Source: Fibrobacterota bacterium | Lineage (GTDB): Bacteria; Fibrobacterota; Chitinivibrionia; Chitinivibrionales; Chitinispirillaceae | Assembly: GCA_023436205.1 (NCBI GenBank) | Contig: JAEZKC010000116.1 | Location: 1-64,000, forward strand | Direction of reading: 5' to 3' | DNA length: 64,000 bases | Shown: piece by piece, positions 53,323-62,699 of the stretch | Layout of the letters: every line of letters starts with the position of its first letter | Position numbering within the stretch: the stretch's first letter is position 1 | Notes under the pieces: generated by a model | Databases searched by the model: none | Told to the model about the DNA's origin: nothing | Seen by the model: only the letters and a program-made list of their open reading frames with translations | Position numbers and translations under genes: made by a program

Positions 53323-53356
53323 AAGGACGGCACTCCGCAATGCCGTCCTTTTTTAT
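53323..53356 (+). terminator. Rho-independent terminator after the first beta-helix gene
   Basis: A perfect 10-bp stem (AAGGACGGCA/TGCCGTCCTT) with an 8-nt loop, followed by TTTTATTT, 24 nt after the stop codon. Confidence 0.9.
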
Positions 53357-53364
53357 TTACTGTT

Positions 53365-53382
53365 CTCATCATGAGTACATTT
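53365..53382 (+). promoter_or_regulatory. Upstream element shared by the two beta-helix genes (copy 2)
   Basis: CTCATCATGAGTACATTT lies 14 nt before the -35 box of the second beta-helix gene and matches the copy at 50043-50060 at 15 of 18 positions. Its left half is a small dyad, CTCATCATGAG. Confidence 0.5.
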
Positions 53383-53396
53383 GTAATAATCCTAAA

Positions 53397-53425
53397 TTGA
53401 CATCAGCATTCCGTTTTCTTATACT
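53397..53425 (+). promoter_or_regulatory. sigma70-type promoter of the second beta-helix gene
   Basis: A consensus TTGACA (53397-53402), a 17-nt spacer and TATACT (53420-53425), with the start near 53432, about 45 nt before the ATG. Very strong match. Confidence 0.8.
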
Positions 53426-53476
53426 ATATACTAGTGCTATCACCCAGTTTTTTTTTGCAATCAAAGGAGGGCAATT

Positions 53477-56400
53477 ATGACACGATATGCAGGGATACTA
53501 CTTTCACTGCTGTGGGTTTTTACCGGATTAAGCTATTCAGCCACCTGGACTGTCTCCAAATCAGATCAGCAAACACATTTTTCCTCAATTCAAGCAGCAA
53601 TCAATGCCGCTCAGCCCGGCGATATTATCGAAATTACAGACTTCGAAACCTACGAGGAACAAATTACTTTCGACAGCACATCCAACATCACTCTGAAATC
53701 CACAAATCCCCTTAACCGTAACAAGCCGGTAATCAAGTGGCAGGACAGGCAGAATGTGGGTCCAACGACTTGTACTGAAGCTCAAGTTTCATCAAAAATC
53801 ACCTTTGACCGAAACGGCGCCCTGAGAGTTATCAGTTCTAAAAACATCATTATAGATGGTATCTGTGTTGATGGTGCAGGGGCATATCCGTTCGCCTATC
53901 CCGGAATATGGAACTGTAAAGACGAACTCTTTCATGGTAATGCTGGTATTGTGGTTTTTACATCGGGTAAAGTGATGATCAGAAATTGCGAAGTACGAAA
54001 TGCGTATTTTGGAATTTACATGAAAGATCGGAATATAGGTGGTATATTTGCCCAGAAAAACCCCTCAGACTACGATCCAACTCCTGCTTATTCCGGTTTT
54101 GGGAAAACTGGCCTTCACATAATCGAATACAACAGAATTCACTCCAACTCCTGGGGGCTTTTCTTCGAGTCCACCTGGGACCAGGCTTCAACGGTTCGCT
54201 ACAACCTGATCTACAGCAACTATCACAACACCGAAACTCTAGCGGCCATTACCAATCTTGCGGGAAGAGAGTTCCAGCCCGGTGGAGCCATTCAATTCAA
54301 AGATGGATACTTATCACCGCTTGCCATTTACAACAACACTTTCTGGAACAATTACACCATCATGTCCGGTCACTGGAAACCGGGCGGCCAACATATAATA
54401 TTCAACAACATTTATGGAAAACCAAAGTATTACTGGGGAACAGGGTATCCAAGTTCTCCAACTTTCAGAGATCCCTGGCAAGTGATGGATGGACAATGCT
54501 TTATCTATCGCAGTAAACATTGTCTTTACTCTGCCCAAAAGCAACCGCCTGTAGTAGAAACCCGTCTGCATGCGGTACCCTGTGCCGATTCTCAGGCTGT
54601 TAGTGCAGTAGGGCAAGTTAATATAATGAACGGTATTCACAATGAGAATATAACCTCCGGAGGTAAAACGGTGGAATTCACCTGCCCGGATAACACAATT
54701 TATAACATTGACGTTTTCTGGGCGAAACAGCCAGGTGCTCTTATCTCAAGCGGTACCGGACCATTTCCAGCTGATGCGGAGATGCGCTGGCTTGAAACTG
54801 ATGAACTGTTCCAGTCCACAGATCCCCAGAACGCGGGATTTCTCGTACCCAAGTGGGACGATTCTCTTGTAGTCAGATTTATCAAAAACAAGGGGTGGCC
54901 TGAGGCGGGAATCCGCAATTCGGATGGCAAAATTGCCGATATCGGAGCAATTAGCTCCAGCAGTTATAGATCCCCCGTACTTGCCAGAATAGAACCTCTG
55001 CGTCCGGTGCTGATTCAGGACACGGATGCCAAAGTGGAGTTCAACATCGAGGTTCTCAACGGTCAAATGAGTAATCCCAGAATTAAATACCTGCGCTGGA
55101 TCGAAAAACTTCCGAGCCAAAGCAATGCCGCTTTCGGAGCAACTCTCACCCCCTTGCAAGCTTCGGCGATACGCACAATTAATATATCCGGAAAAACGCT
55201 TACTATGGGTGTTAATACCCTTGAATTCACTATTCCACCAAGAGGAGCAGACACTACCTGGAATTACGGTTTTTTTGAAATGGTTATAGAGGGTGATGGT
55301 CCAAACGGCACCACTGTGAACTCTGATGTCGGGTTTCTCCCTTATCGCAAAATGCCCTTTGAACTGAAGGTACAGATTCAGAATGCATCAGGAGAAGTTT
55401 TATCTTCTGTTCAGGCTGGAAAACCGGTGAAACTTTCAATAAAACCCTATGTGCCGGGTTGGGAGGAGTTACCGGTTAATTATGACATTACTGACATGTA
55501 CGTGGGCCCATCGATGGTAGGTGCCGAACTCTACGATGTCAACACCAACAACCCGCTATATATTTCTGATTACGATCAAAACAAACTGTATGATGTTTAC
55601 TTCAGCAAAAACGGGCTCGAAACGATTTTAGCTTCTGGAATATGTAAGACTACCGAGTATATGTATATACCATTTTTGGGTCTATCAGATCCAATCAAAG
55701 TACTGCCCGGAGATCCAGAAAAACTGATTTTCAGAAGTCCCACCCCCAAAATAACCGGGGTTAATCCCTCAATTATAGTGCCCGGACATGAATACCCCTG
55801 CAGTGTACTAGTTATGGACAGATTTGAAAACCCGACCCGAATACCTGCAGAAGTCACTTTAGCCAGCCTTCATCCGCAGATTGGGGATGTAATTGGTTCC
55901 AAGACTGTTTTATCTGATACTACAGGTATAGCATTATTTAAAGCTCAAGCTTTCGGTAACAACGCTGAAATCTTTGATCTGGAAGCTACTTTAACCGCGA
56001 ACGGGGCAAAGGCCCTCGGTTCACTAAAGATAGGAAGACCTCGAGACCGGTTGTGTATTTTCTATGGGGATACGGCATCAATTTCACCTGATTTTGATTC
56101 TATCATAGATGCACGTCCAGGTATACGAGTCCCGGTGGTGATACGAGCCATGCGTGGTGATACACTTGTGACAAGCTACAACACAGATGTGGAAATCAAT
56201 GTATCGCCTGGCATTCTGGTGTACCCTTCAGAAGATGCTAGCGACCCGAAGACTATTTATTCATTAGTAAATGGAGAACTAAAAGTCTGGATTATGGGAA
56301 TCATGGATGTGGCGAACGGAACCATAACCGTTACCCCAACAACGGATAACAACATAGTATACGGAACGCGCGAATCCATCTATTTGGGATACACCTCGCC

Positions 56401-56611
56401 TGTAGGTCCAAAAGTAAAGGTAAAATCAGGACCTGCCATTAATCTGATCATTTACGATCTGCGGGGAAGAGTTGTAGGACGAGTAAACGATATTGCAAAT
56501 GCCAATAGCCTGAAACTGATCAATTCACGTTACCCGGCCGGTTCCTATATTATCCGCATTGTGCAGAACGGTAAGATCGTTTCAACACAGAAGAGGTTTA
56601 TTGGAAGGTAA
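53477..56611 (+). CDS. Large secreted beta-helix protein with T9SS-like C-terminal domain (paralogue 2)
   Basis: A tandem paralogue of the preceding gene, also 1044 residues and alike from end to end: signal peptide (cut near Ala22), beta-helix domain, the same HSNSWGLFFESTWDQAST and GHWKPGGQHIIFNNIYGKPK stretches, the Ig-like region (VTLASLHPQIGDVIG), and the C-terminal sorting-like domain ending TQKRFIGR. AAGGAGGG lies 5 nt before the ATG. It has its own promoter and terminator. As the helix repeats and C-terminus are best conserved and the central insert varies, the pair may present different surfaces. Confidence 0.88.
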   Translation: MTRYAGILLSLLWVFTGLSYSATWTVSKSDQQTHFSSIQAAINAAQPGDIIEITDFETYEEQITFDSTSNITLKSTNPLNRNKPVIKWQDRQNVGPTTCTEAQVSSKITFDRNGALRVISSKNIIIDGICVDGAGAYPFAYPGIWNCKDELFHGNAGIVVFTSGKVMIRNCEVRNAYFGIYMKDRNIGGIFAQKNPSDYDPTPAYSGFGKTGLHIIEYNRIHSNSWGLFFESTWDQASTVRYNLIYSNYHNTETLAAITNLAGREFQPGGAIQFKDGYLSPLAIYNNTFWNNYTIMSGHWKPGGQHIIFNNIYGKPKYYWGTGYPSSPTFRDPWQVMDGQCFIYRSKHCLYSAQKQPPVVETRLHAVPCADSQAVSAVGQVNIMNGIHNENITSGGKTVEFTCPDNTIYNIDVFWAKQPGALISSGTGPFPADAEMRWLETDELFQSTDPQNAGFLVPKWDDSLVVRFIKNKGWPEAGIRNSDGKIADIGAISSSSYRSPVLARIEPLRPVLIQDTDAKVEFNIEVLNGQMSNPRIKYLRWIEKLPSQSNAAFGATLTPLQASAIRTINISGKTLTMGVNTLEFTIPPRGADTTWNYGFFEMVIEGDGPNGTTVNSDVGFLPYRKMPFELKVQIQNASGEVLSSVQAGKPVKLSIKPYVPGWEELPVNYDITDMYVGPSMVGAELYDVNTNNPLYISDYDQNKLYDVYFSKNGLETILASGICKTTEYMYIPFLGLSDPIKVLPGDPEKLIFRSPTPKITGVNPSIIVPGHEYPCSVLVMDRFENPTRIPAEVTLASLHPQIGDVIGSKTVLSDTTGIALFKAQAFGNNAEIFDLEATLTANGAKALGSLKIGRPRDRLCIFYGDTASISPDFDSIIDARPGIRVPVVIRAMRGDTLVTSYNTDVEINVSPGILVYPSEDASDPKTIYSLVNGELKVWIMGIMDVANGTITVTPTTDNNIVYGTRESIYLGYTSPVGPKVKVKSGPAINLIIYDLRGRVVGRVNDIANANSLKLINSRYPAGSYIIRIVQNGKIVSTQKRFIGR

Positions 56612-56620
56612 GAGCAAAAT

Positions 56621-56654
56621 AGCCACTCCTTTAATTTAGGGGTGGCTTTTTTTA
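56621..56654 (+). terminator. Rho-independent terminator after the second beta-helix gene
   Basis: A 9-bp stem (AGCCACTCC/GGGGTGGCT, one G-U) with a 9-nt loop, followed by seven T, 9 nt after the stop codon. Confidence 0.88.
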
Positions 56655-56770
56655 TTACGACTGGCCGCAGTAGCGATTTTCTCACAGAGGACACTGAGTC
56701 CACTAAGGTAGGAAAAAGATGTTAATCTACTCAATATACTGTATAAAAGTTATTCTTCTAATCAAGAAGT

Positions 56771-57184
56771 TCATGGTTCGACTCTCTGCAAGACTCTGGT
56801 GCTGTCGCTGTTCGACAGGCGAAGCTCCGAACCGGTAACTTGGGCGTGCATTTTCAGCGTATCCACCGGATCACAGATCATTCCTCCACCAAGTACCTGA
56901 ATGCAGTGCTGGGGACGCCACATTTTTAGAGTGTCCGATTCCAGTTTCCAGAAATAGAGTATCTTAGCACTGATATCTGGATAGCCTCCGACAATGCGTT
57001 CGGAATTTCTCTGCAACGTATCACGTTTAAAGTACCAGTTGTAGGTCGCTTCCGTGTTCACATCAGAGTATATCCACTGCCCCAGCAACGCCTGTGAGGA
57101 GGAGTCCAGCTCATTTTGCTCAATTCCCTTATCTCCACACATGAACAGTACTGTTCCAAGACTAACCAGCAATAACTTTTTCAT
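56771..57184 (-). CDS. Small lipoprotein, hypothetical
   Basis: No recognised family. The protein (137 residues from ATG 57184) has a signal peptide with a lipobox-like LFMCGD (Cys about 16), then a beta-rich soluble part (GQWIYSDVNTEATYNWYFKRDTL...) that could be a lipocalin-like or DUF-type barrel. AAAGG lies 5 nt before the ATG; the upstream GTG is less likely. It lies 20 nt after tex in the same direction. Confidence 0.75.
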   Translation of the reverse strand: MKKLLLVSLGTVLFMCGDKGIEQNELDSSSQALLGQWIYSDVNTEATYNWYFKRDTLQRNSERIVGGYPDISAKILYFWKLESDTLKMWRPQHCIQVLGGGMICDPVDTLKMHAQVTGSELRLSNSDSTRVLQRVEP

Positions 57185-57210
57185 ATTCACCTTTTGACAA
57201 AGAGAATGAT

Positions 57211-59538
57211 TTAGGGTAGCAATTTTCTGATATTTATCTTTGGCTTGACAGTCTTTAATTTGTCTTTACCTTTATCCAGACTTCCGAATTTTGCCTGTAA
57301 ATCTTTCATGGAGGCCTTCTTCTGCTCAGGCTGCTTCTGCGGCTCTCTTTTCGGACGCGGAGCACCACCGGAGGTATTCCCCACCTCCTCCAGTTTCATG
57401 GACAGGGCAATGCGCTTCAACTGGGCATCAACTTTTAGCACCCGCACCTTCACTACCTGCCCCACCTTGACCACCTGCTTGGGATCTGACACGAAGGTAT
57501 TTGACAGTTCAGAAATATGCACCAGCCCGTCCTGATGAACGCCTATATCCACAAAGGCCCCAAAGTTGGTTACATTGGTGACAGTACCCTCAAGTACCAT
57601 ACCCTCCTTCAAATGAGAAATTTCAGTGACCTCATCATTGAAATGAGCATACTTGAACTCCGCGCGAGGATCTCGACCGGGCTTTTCCAGCTCGGAAAGA
57701 ATATCATTAATCGTAGGGAGCCCCACATCATCAGTTACAAATTCTTTTTTGTTAACAGTACGAAGAAGTGCAGTATTACCAATCAATTCATGAAGCGTTG
57801 TTTTAAGCTGGGATGCCATTTTTTCCACGAGTTCATAGCGTTCAGGGTGCACAGCCGAATTATCAAGAGGATTTTTACCACCAGGGATACGCAAGAAGCC
57901 GGCTGCAAGCTGAAACTTTTTTTCACCGAGGCCTGGTACTTTCAGAAGTTCCTGACGAGATGAGAATGCCCCGTGACCATTACGGTAGTTCACAATATTC
58001 GCGGCTATGAGCCGATTAAGACCGGAAACGTATTTGAGCAGCTCCTCGGAGGCGAGATTAATATCCACTCCGACCCGGTTCACACTGCTCTCAACCACTT
58101 CATCAAGAGAATCCTTCAGCCTTGTCTGGTTGACATCGTGCTGATACTGCCCGACACCTATTGACTTAGGATCGATTTTCACCAGTTCAGAGAGAGGATC
58201 CTGAAGTCTTCTGGCAATGGAAATGGCTCCCCTGACCGTGAGGTCAAGTTCAGGAAATTCCTTTATGGCCACATCGGATGCACTGTACACGCTGGCTCCG
58301 GCTTCATTGACAACCACACTTAACGGTTTGATCTCGGCTGGAACCTCTTTGAGAACGGTCCTGATAAACTCATCCGTTTCACGGGAAGCAGTACCGTTAC
58401 CAATGGCAATTAGTCGCACATTATGGCGCTGAATCAAGGCTAGCATCACTGCCGTAGCACCTTTTACATCCTTCTGTGGTTCGTGCGGATAAATTGTGGT
58501 ATTTTCAATGAATTTACCGGTGTCATCAACGACGACCACTTTACAACCAGTACGAAAACCCGGGTCAACCCCGATCACGGACTTTCGACCTGCAGGGGCA
58601 GCAAGAAGCAGAGCTTCCAGATTTTCGCCAAACACCTTGATAGCTTCCTCATCTGCCCGATCACGAATCTCCTTGCGAATTTCGGTCTCGGTGGCAGGCA
58701 GTAAAAGACGATCGTAAGAGTCGGCTACCGTTTCTTTCAACAGCTGTACAGCAGCACTCTCAGGATGCTTTATAAGTTTCTCATTCAGATAGGCAATAGC
58801 GGTTTCGGAGGGGACCTCCAGAGAAAGCCGCAGCACCTTTTCGCGCTCACCTCTAAGCATGGCCAAAATACGATGCGAAGGCAAGGAGCTGACTTTCTCC
58901 TTGAACTCATAATACATTTCGAATTTGGTTTTCTGACCTTCAAATTCCTTTTTAACAGCACTCACGATTTGACCCTCATCGGAGGCCAGCTCACGCATCC
59001 ATTTGCGAATATCGGCATCCTCGGAAAGCCTTTCAGCAAGGATATCCTTCGCCCCCTGAAGTGCTTTCTGTGGGGTATCAATCTCTTTTTCCGGGTTGAG
59101 AAATTCTGCTGCCTTTGAAAGCGGATCTGCCCCTGAATCGGTAAGGTCGTAAATCCAATCAGCCAAGGGTTCCAGCCCAGCCTCTTTTGCCTTGGTTGCC
59201 CGCGTGGTACGTTTGGGTTTGTAGGGAAGATAGAGATCTTCAAGCTCTGTTTTACTCAGAGTCTCATTGATCTTTTTCTCCAATTCGGGGGTAAGCTTTC
59301 CCTGTGAACGGATACTTTCAAGGATAGTTTCTTTTCTCTCCTCGAGTTCCTTATAATAAGTATAACGGTGCTGAAGATCACGGACCTGAATCTCATCAAG
59401 GGAACCGGTACGCTCTTTACGGTAGCGGGCGATAAAAGGAACCGTCGCACCTTCATCAAAGAGTGCAAGAGTGTTTTCCACCTGAAATGGTTGAAGGTTG
59501 AACTCCCGGGTGAGCTGTTCGGCTATATTCATTGGCAT
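57211..59538 (-). CDS. tex: Transcription accessory protein Tex
   Basis: A nucleic-acid-binding protein with roles in transcription and toxin regulation in several bacteria, still not fully defined. The 775-residue protein has an N-terminal helix bundle (FIARYRKERTGSLDEIQ), a YqgF-like RNase H fold (VIGVDPGFRTGCKVVVVD), helix-hairpin-helix repeats (LNRLIAANIVNYRNGHG, VPGLGEKKFQLAAGFL) and a C-terminal S1 domain (GTVTNVTNFGAFVDIGVHQDGLVH) followed by a basic tail. Length is typical. GGAG lies about 9 nt before the chosen ATG; a second ATG is two codons on. Confidence 0.97.
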   Translation of the reverse strand: MPMNIAEQLTREFNLQPFQVENTLALFDEGATVPFIARYRKERTGSLDEIQVRDLQHRYTYYKELEERKETILESIRSQGKLTPELEKKINETLSKTELEDLYLPYKPKRTTRATKAKEAGLEPLADWIYDLTDSGADPLSKAAEFLNPEKEIDTPQKALQGAKDILAERLSEDADIRKWMRELASDEGQIVSAVKKEFEGQKTKFEMYYEFKEKVSSLPSHRILAMLRGEREKVLRLSLEVPSETAIAYLNEKLIKHPESAAVQLLKETVADSYDRLLLPATETEIRKEIRDRADEEAIKVFGENLEALLLAAPAGRKSVIGVDPGFRTGCKVVVVDDTGKFIENTTIYPHEPQKDVKGATAVMLALIQRHNVRLIAIGNGTASRETDEFIRTVLKEVPAEIKPLSVVVNEAGASVYSASDVAIKEFPELDLTVRGAISIARRLQDPLSELVKIDPKSIGVGQYQHDVNQTRLKDSLDEVVESSVNRVGVDINLASEELLKYVSGLNRLIAANIVNYRNGHGAFSSRQELLKVPGLGEKKFQLAAGFLRIPGGKNPLDNSAVHPERYELVEKMASQLKTTLHELIGNTALLRTVNKKEFVTDDVGLPTINDILSELEKPGRDPRAEFKYAHFNDEVTEISHLKEGMVLEGTVTNVTNFGAFVDIGVHQDGLVHISELSNTFVSDPKQVVKVGQVVKVRVLKVDAQLKRIALSMKLEEVGNTSGGAPRPKREPQKQPEQKKASMKDLQAKFGSLDKGKDKLKTVKPKINIRKLLP

Positions 59539-59678
59539 GCTGTTTAACTCCGATTATAGTAGTAAGGTGAATAGTGTAAGATAATTTCTGCGTGAAAACG
59601 TTCAAGTTCTGTTTAGGTCAGATTACCTGTTTGAAAATATGGAGAAAAGCTGCTATTTTTATGATTTGGGAGATAAAG

Positions 59679-60470
59679 ATGCAATCATTAAAAAAAATTC
59701 AAGCGTTCTTAGTTTCAGCTCTCATCCTATACGGCTTTCAAGTAATCGGGGCAGATACACAGTTTCTAGATTCTCTTCAGAACCACTTTTTTGTGGCTGA
59801 GTGCTGCTCGACAAATCTTTCGAGCTGCGCCAGAGAGAAACCGCACTGCGCCAAAGCAGCGGATCTATTGGCTTTCAGTTCCTGGTTAAAGGAGCTGGGA
59901 CGCAGCACCGATGAGAAAATCGCGGAAGCGCTGCTGGAAAGATACCAGATGTACTACTCACCGGACACATTTACAATTGACACTTCAGGATGGACCAGGA
60001 GCGGCGAAACGGGATCAAAGCTGCTGATAACCGAATATTTTTCCGCAAGCTGTCCCATGTGCAAGTACACCTATCGCGAAATCCATAACGCGGTGACCAC
60101 AGGCGTTCTTAAGGGAAAAGCGTACCTTATGGCAAAGCCGCTCACCACCGGTATCGGAGATAAAGCCCTGATGGCAGCTCAGGAAATGAACAGCTTTCCT
60201 GAGTTCATGCTGGCACTTGAAGAGTGGGGCGGCAGACCTGATGAAATGTTGATTACTGCAATTGCAGACAGCCTGGGGCTGGATACAACAAAATTCAAAT
60301 CACTGTTGAATGACAAAGCATTGAATAGAAAGTTGAACATATCCTCTCATGAAGCAAAAAAGAACGGAGTAAAGGTTACTCCCACATTTTTTATTGGAAA
60401 TAAGCGCTACAGCAGCTACAAAGATCCTAAATGGGTCTTAAAAGCTGTAGAAGTATGGAATAAAAAGTAA
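59679..60470 (+). CDS. DsbA-like thioredoxin-fold protein, exported
   Basis: A 263-residue exported protein: signal peptide (about 1-25), a cysteine-bearing segment (Cys 42, 43, 50, 57), then a thioredoxin/DsbA fold with the CxxC pair CPMC (125-128) and cis-Pro stretch VTPTFFIG. It would catalyse or shuffle disulfides in the periplasm, or act in a redox relay. The extra N-terminal cysteines could form a second redox site. The ATG at 59679 has GGGAG 6 nt upstream; earlier Met codons would precede this site. It diverges from tex and converges with the TIM-barrel gene. Confidence 0.85.
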   Translation: MQSLKKIQAFLVSALILYGFQVIGADTQFLDSLQNHFFVAECCSTNLSSCAREKPHCAKAADLLAFSSWLKELGRSTDEKIAEALLERYQMYYSPDTFTIDTSGWTRSGETGSKLLITEYFSASCPMCKYTYREIHNAVTTGVLKGKAYLMAKPLTTGIGDKALMAAQEMNSFPEFMLALEEWGGRPDEMLITAIADSLGLDTTKFKSLLNDKALNRKLNISSHEAKKNGVKVTPTFFIGNKRYSSYKDPKWVLKAVEVWNKK

Positions 60471-60475
60471 CTTCT

Positions 60476-61342
60476 CTATTTCTGAAAACGCGCCACACTG
60501 AAAAGAGCATCTACCGTCTTTTCGAATGATGAATAACCACCTGCTTTCAAGAAGTTTTTGGGAGGAATTTCCAGAATCACGGTGGAATCGTAACCACTTT
60601 CCAGCAACATTTGCAGCTTGGAATCCCATCCGCTGGTAGTTGTGAGAAGAGGCCAGTGATCATCGACATTCACATCATGACAGTGAACATGGATAATGCG
60701 TTTGATGAGTTCCGGACCAGGCACCTGCGAACTCCCAAAGCGCAGGTTATTCAGGTAGGCATGTCCGAAATCCCAGCATAGCCCGCAGCCGCTGCGATAG
60801 GAGATCTGCTCCAGTTCCTCGAATGTATCTCCAACACGAACCATTGATTCTTCCGGATTGGCGGCAATCTGCAATTCTGCCGACACGCGCACATCGGGAG
60901 TGTATTCGCTGCACCACTGTTCGGCCCAGGCGTAAAAATGCACCGAGCGATCCAGAAGTTCCTTGCGACTGATGGTTTTTAGGTCGGCGGCAGGATGAAT
61001 ATTGACCAGTGCGGCATTTTTCTGCAGAACTGCTGCTTCATTTGCGATAAAGAAGATCTCCTCGTGAAAATGACGACAGGGGTTCTGCTGTGAATCGCGG
61101 AAAAAGGAAGGATTATATTCTGTTAATTCTGTATAGGGATGAATGGAAACAGAGAACCCGGCCTGAGTACAGATTCTAATGTGTTCAGAAAGAAGCATAC
61201 GGTCGGTATTCGGCCCCACAGGTGTTTCCAGGGCCCGTATTCCCTTATCCCATAATGTCTGAAGGACATCTCTTCCTTCGAACAGTTCAACATATTGAGG
61301 ATTATCAATAAACTTTACATCCAGTTTCAATCCGGCATACAT
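60476..61342 (-). CDS. TIM-barrel sugar isomerase/epimerase family protein (second copy)
   Basis: A 288-residue xylose-isomerase-like barrel. Metal-ligand candidates: His in SIHPYTEL, His in NIHPAAD, Glu in SAELQIAAN, Asp/His in CWDFGHAYL, His in IIHVHCHD and Glu in ILEIPP. It is a distant relative of the protein at 28532. AGGTGG lies 5 nt before the ATG at 61342; the earlier Met overlaps the ZIP gene and is rejected. The substrate is unknown. Confidence 0.88.
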   Translation of the reverse strand: MYAGLKLDVKFIDNPQYVELFEGRDVLQTLWDKGIRALETPVGPNTDRMLLSEHIRICTQAGFSVSIHPYTELTEYNPSFFRDSQQNPCRHFHEEIFFIANEAAVLQKNAALVNIHPAADLKTISRKELLDRSVHFYAWAEQWCSEYTPDVRVSAELQIAANPEESMVRVGDTFEELEQISYRSGCGLCWDFGHAYLNNLRFGSSQVPGPELIKRIIHVHCHDVNVDDHWPLLTTTSGWDSKLQMLLESGYDSTVILEIPPKNFLKAGGYSSFEKTVDALFSVARFQK

Positions 61343-61361
61343 AGCGAACCACCTGTCTTTA

Positions 61362-62093
61362 TTATCCAAGAGCAACATCAACCAGAAACATTACCAGAAT
61401 ACCTGCAACAAATGCAAAGAAATGTCGGATACCCCATGACAAAACCTGAACATGCTTTACTTCGGGTATTAGATCGGAAGCTGCGATGTAGATGAAAGTG
61501 CCTGCGGCAAAGGGAAGGAGAAAACTGATATTAAGAGAAGCTGCCAGAAAGAAGGCCACAAAGCCGCCTGGTATTATAGTGAGTGCTGAAATGAAATTAA
61601 AGTACAGGGCTCTCTTTTTTTCCCATCCCCCGTGAACAAGAACGGCATACTCCCCCAACTCCTGAGGAAATTCATGAGCCATGCTGGCGATCCAGGTGGC
61701 GATCCCCGCTTCGATACTCACCACAAAGGCACTTCCTATTGCCAGCCCGTCGATGAAGTTATGCACCCCATCTGCCAGAAGCAGCATATAGGTGACCGGC
61801 TTTCGGGTTTGCTCGATTTGGTGATTGCAGTGATGCCAGCTTATGGTCTGCTCAAGCAGGAACATAACTGAAAAACCGAGCAGCAGCCAGAGAAATGGCC
61901 AAAGGTTCTGGTTATCCAGCACTGCTTCCGGAAGCAGATGCAGAAAGGAGACCCCGAGAAGAGTTCCTGCGGAAAAGGCCACCAGAGTTGAAAGAACCCC
62001 TTTCAGAGCCTGTTCCCTGAAAACCAGAGTAAGTGCCCCGGACAGGGCAACCAGAGATGTTGTCGAAGTGGCCAGAAAGATCCACCACAGCAT
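61362..62093 (-). CDS. ZIP family metal transporter
   Basis: A divalent-metal (Zn, Fe or Mn) importer of the ZIP/GufA-type family. From the ATG at 62093 it has 243 residues and about eight membrane helices. The metal-binding helices read HNFIDGLAIGSAF and HEFPQELGEYAVLVHGG, with the usual H-N/E pattern. A His-containing loop (SWHHCNHQ) lies between helices 3 and 4. An earlier Met at 62138 would overlap the upstream gene by 44 nt. The order with the next upstream gene suggests one unit. Confidence 0.92.
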   Translation of the reverse strand: MLWWIFLATSTTSLVALSGALTLVFREQALKGVLSTLVAFSAGTLLGVSFLHLLPEAVLDNQNLWPFLWLLLGFSVMFLLEQTISWHHCNHQIEQTRKPVTYMLLLADGVHNFIDGLAIGSAFVVSIEAGIATWIASMAHEFPQELGEYAVLVHGGWEKKRALYFNFISALTIIPGGFVAFFLAASLNISFLLPFAAGTFIYIAASDLIPEVKHVQVLSWGIRHFFAFVAGILVMFLVDVALG

Positions 62094-62094
62094 C

Positions 62095-62499
62095 TCACAC
62101 CACAGATCTGGGCCAAATATATGCAGCAACAATGGCAACTACCAGCAGAGCCAGCAACAGCCAGAAAAGAGCGCTCACCGGAAGCGAAAACGGACTGCGA
62201 TCGGGTGTGGAGGAGCGTTCCTCGGTCTGGTATGCCGGGTAAAAGGGATAAGATGCCACGGCAATAAACAGGGCGAGGATTATGCCAGCCACGAAAAAAG
62301 CCACCACATAACCACCCAGTACAGGAGGCCCTATGGGGGAAAGCCACAGTCCGCCAGCCCATACTCCAAGAAGCAGAATGATAAAGAGTGATGCCACAAT
62401 TCTCACCGCCGGGCGAGCTTTTCTAAGACCGGCCACCAGAAGCCCCGTAATAAAGAGTGCAACCAGCAGAGCCCACAGAAGATCAACATAAAAAAACAT
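62095..62499 (-). CDS. Small integral membrane protein, hypothetical
   Basis: No recognised family. From the ATG at 62499 it has 134 residues and four predicted membrane helices (about 5-25, 35-55, 62-82 and 112-132) with a polar loop (about 85-110). GGAGAGG lies before this ATG; an earlier Met would add 27 hydrophobic residues. It lies directly upstream of the ZIP gene (stop and start 1 nt apart), so it may serve the same process. Confidence 0.8.
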   Translation of the reverse strand: MFFYVDLLWALLVALFITGLLVAGLRKARPAVRIVASLFIILLLGVWAGGLWLSPIGPPVLGGYVVAFFVAGIILALFIAVASYPFYPAYQTEERSSTPDRSPFSLPVSALFWLLLALLVVAIVAAYIWPRSVV

Positions 62500-62699
62500 G
62501 ATCGCCTCTCCTTGGCAGAGGTGAAATGCAAACGGTGCTTTTAGACAGTAAGGCAAAAAAAGGGCCAGTATCAAAAGCAAAACACCCGGCTTCTGGGGCT
62601 CAGTCCGAAAACGAAGAACAAAAATTATACATGGAATGAATGTTGCTTTCTGCTGATAGTTGGGCGAGTGTTTTCAGTCAAGTCCAGAGGGAGCAATCC

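Noticed and set aside
53434..53715. Plus-strand frame of 93 codons overlapping the start of the second beta-helix gene
   Set aside because: A different frame of the same region; the beta-helix frame has the ribosome site, signal peptide and homology to the first copy.
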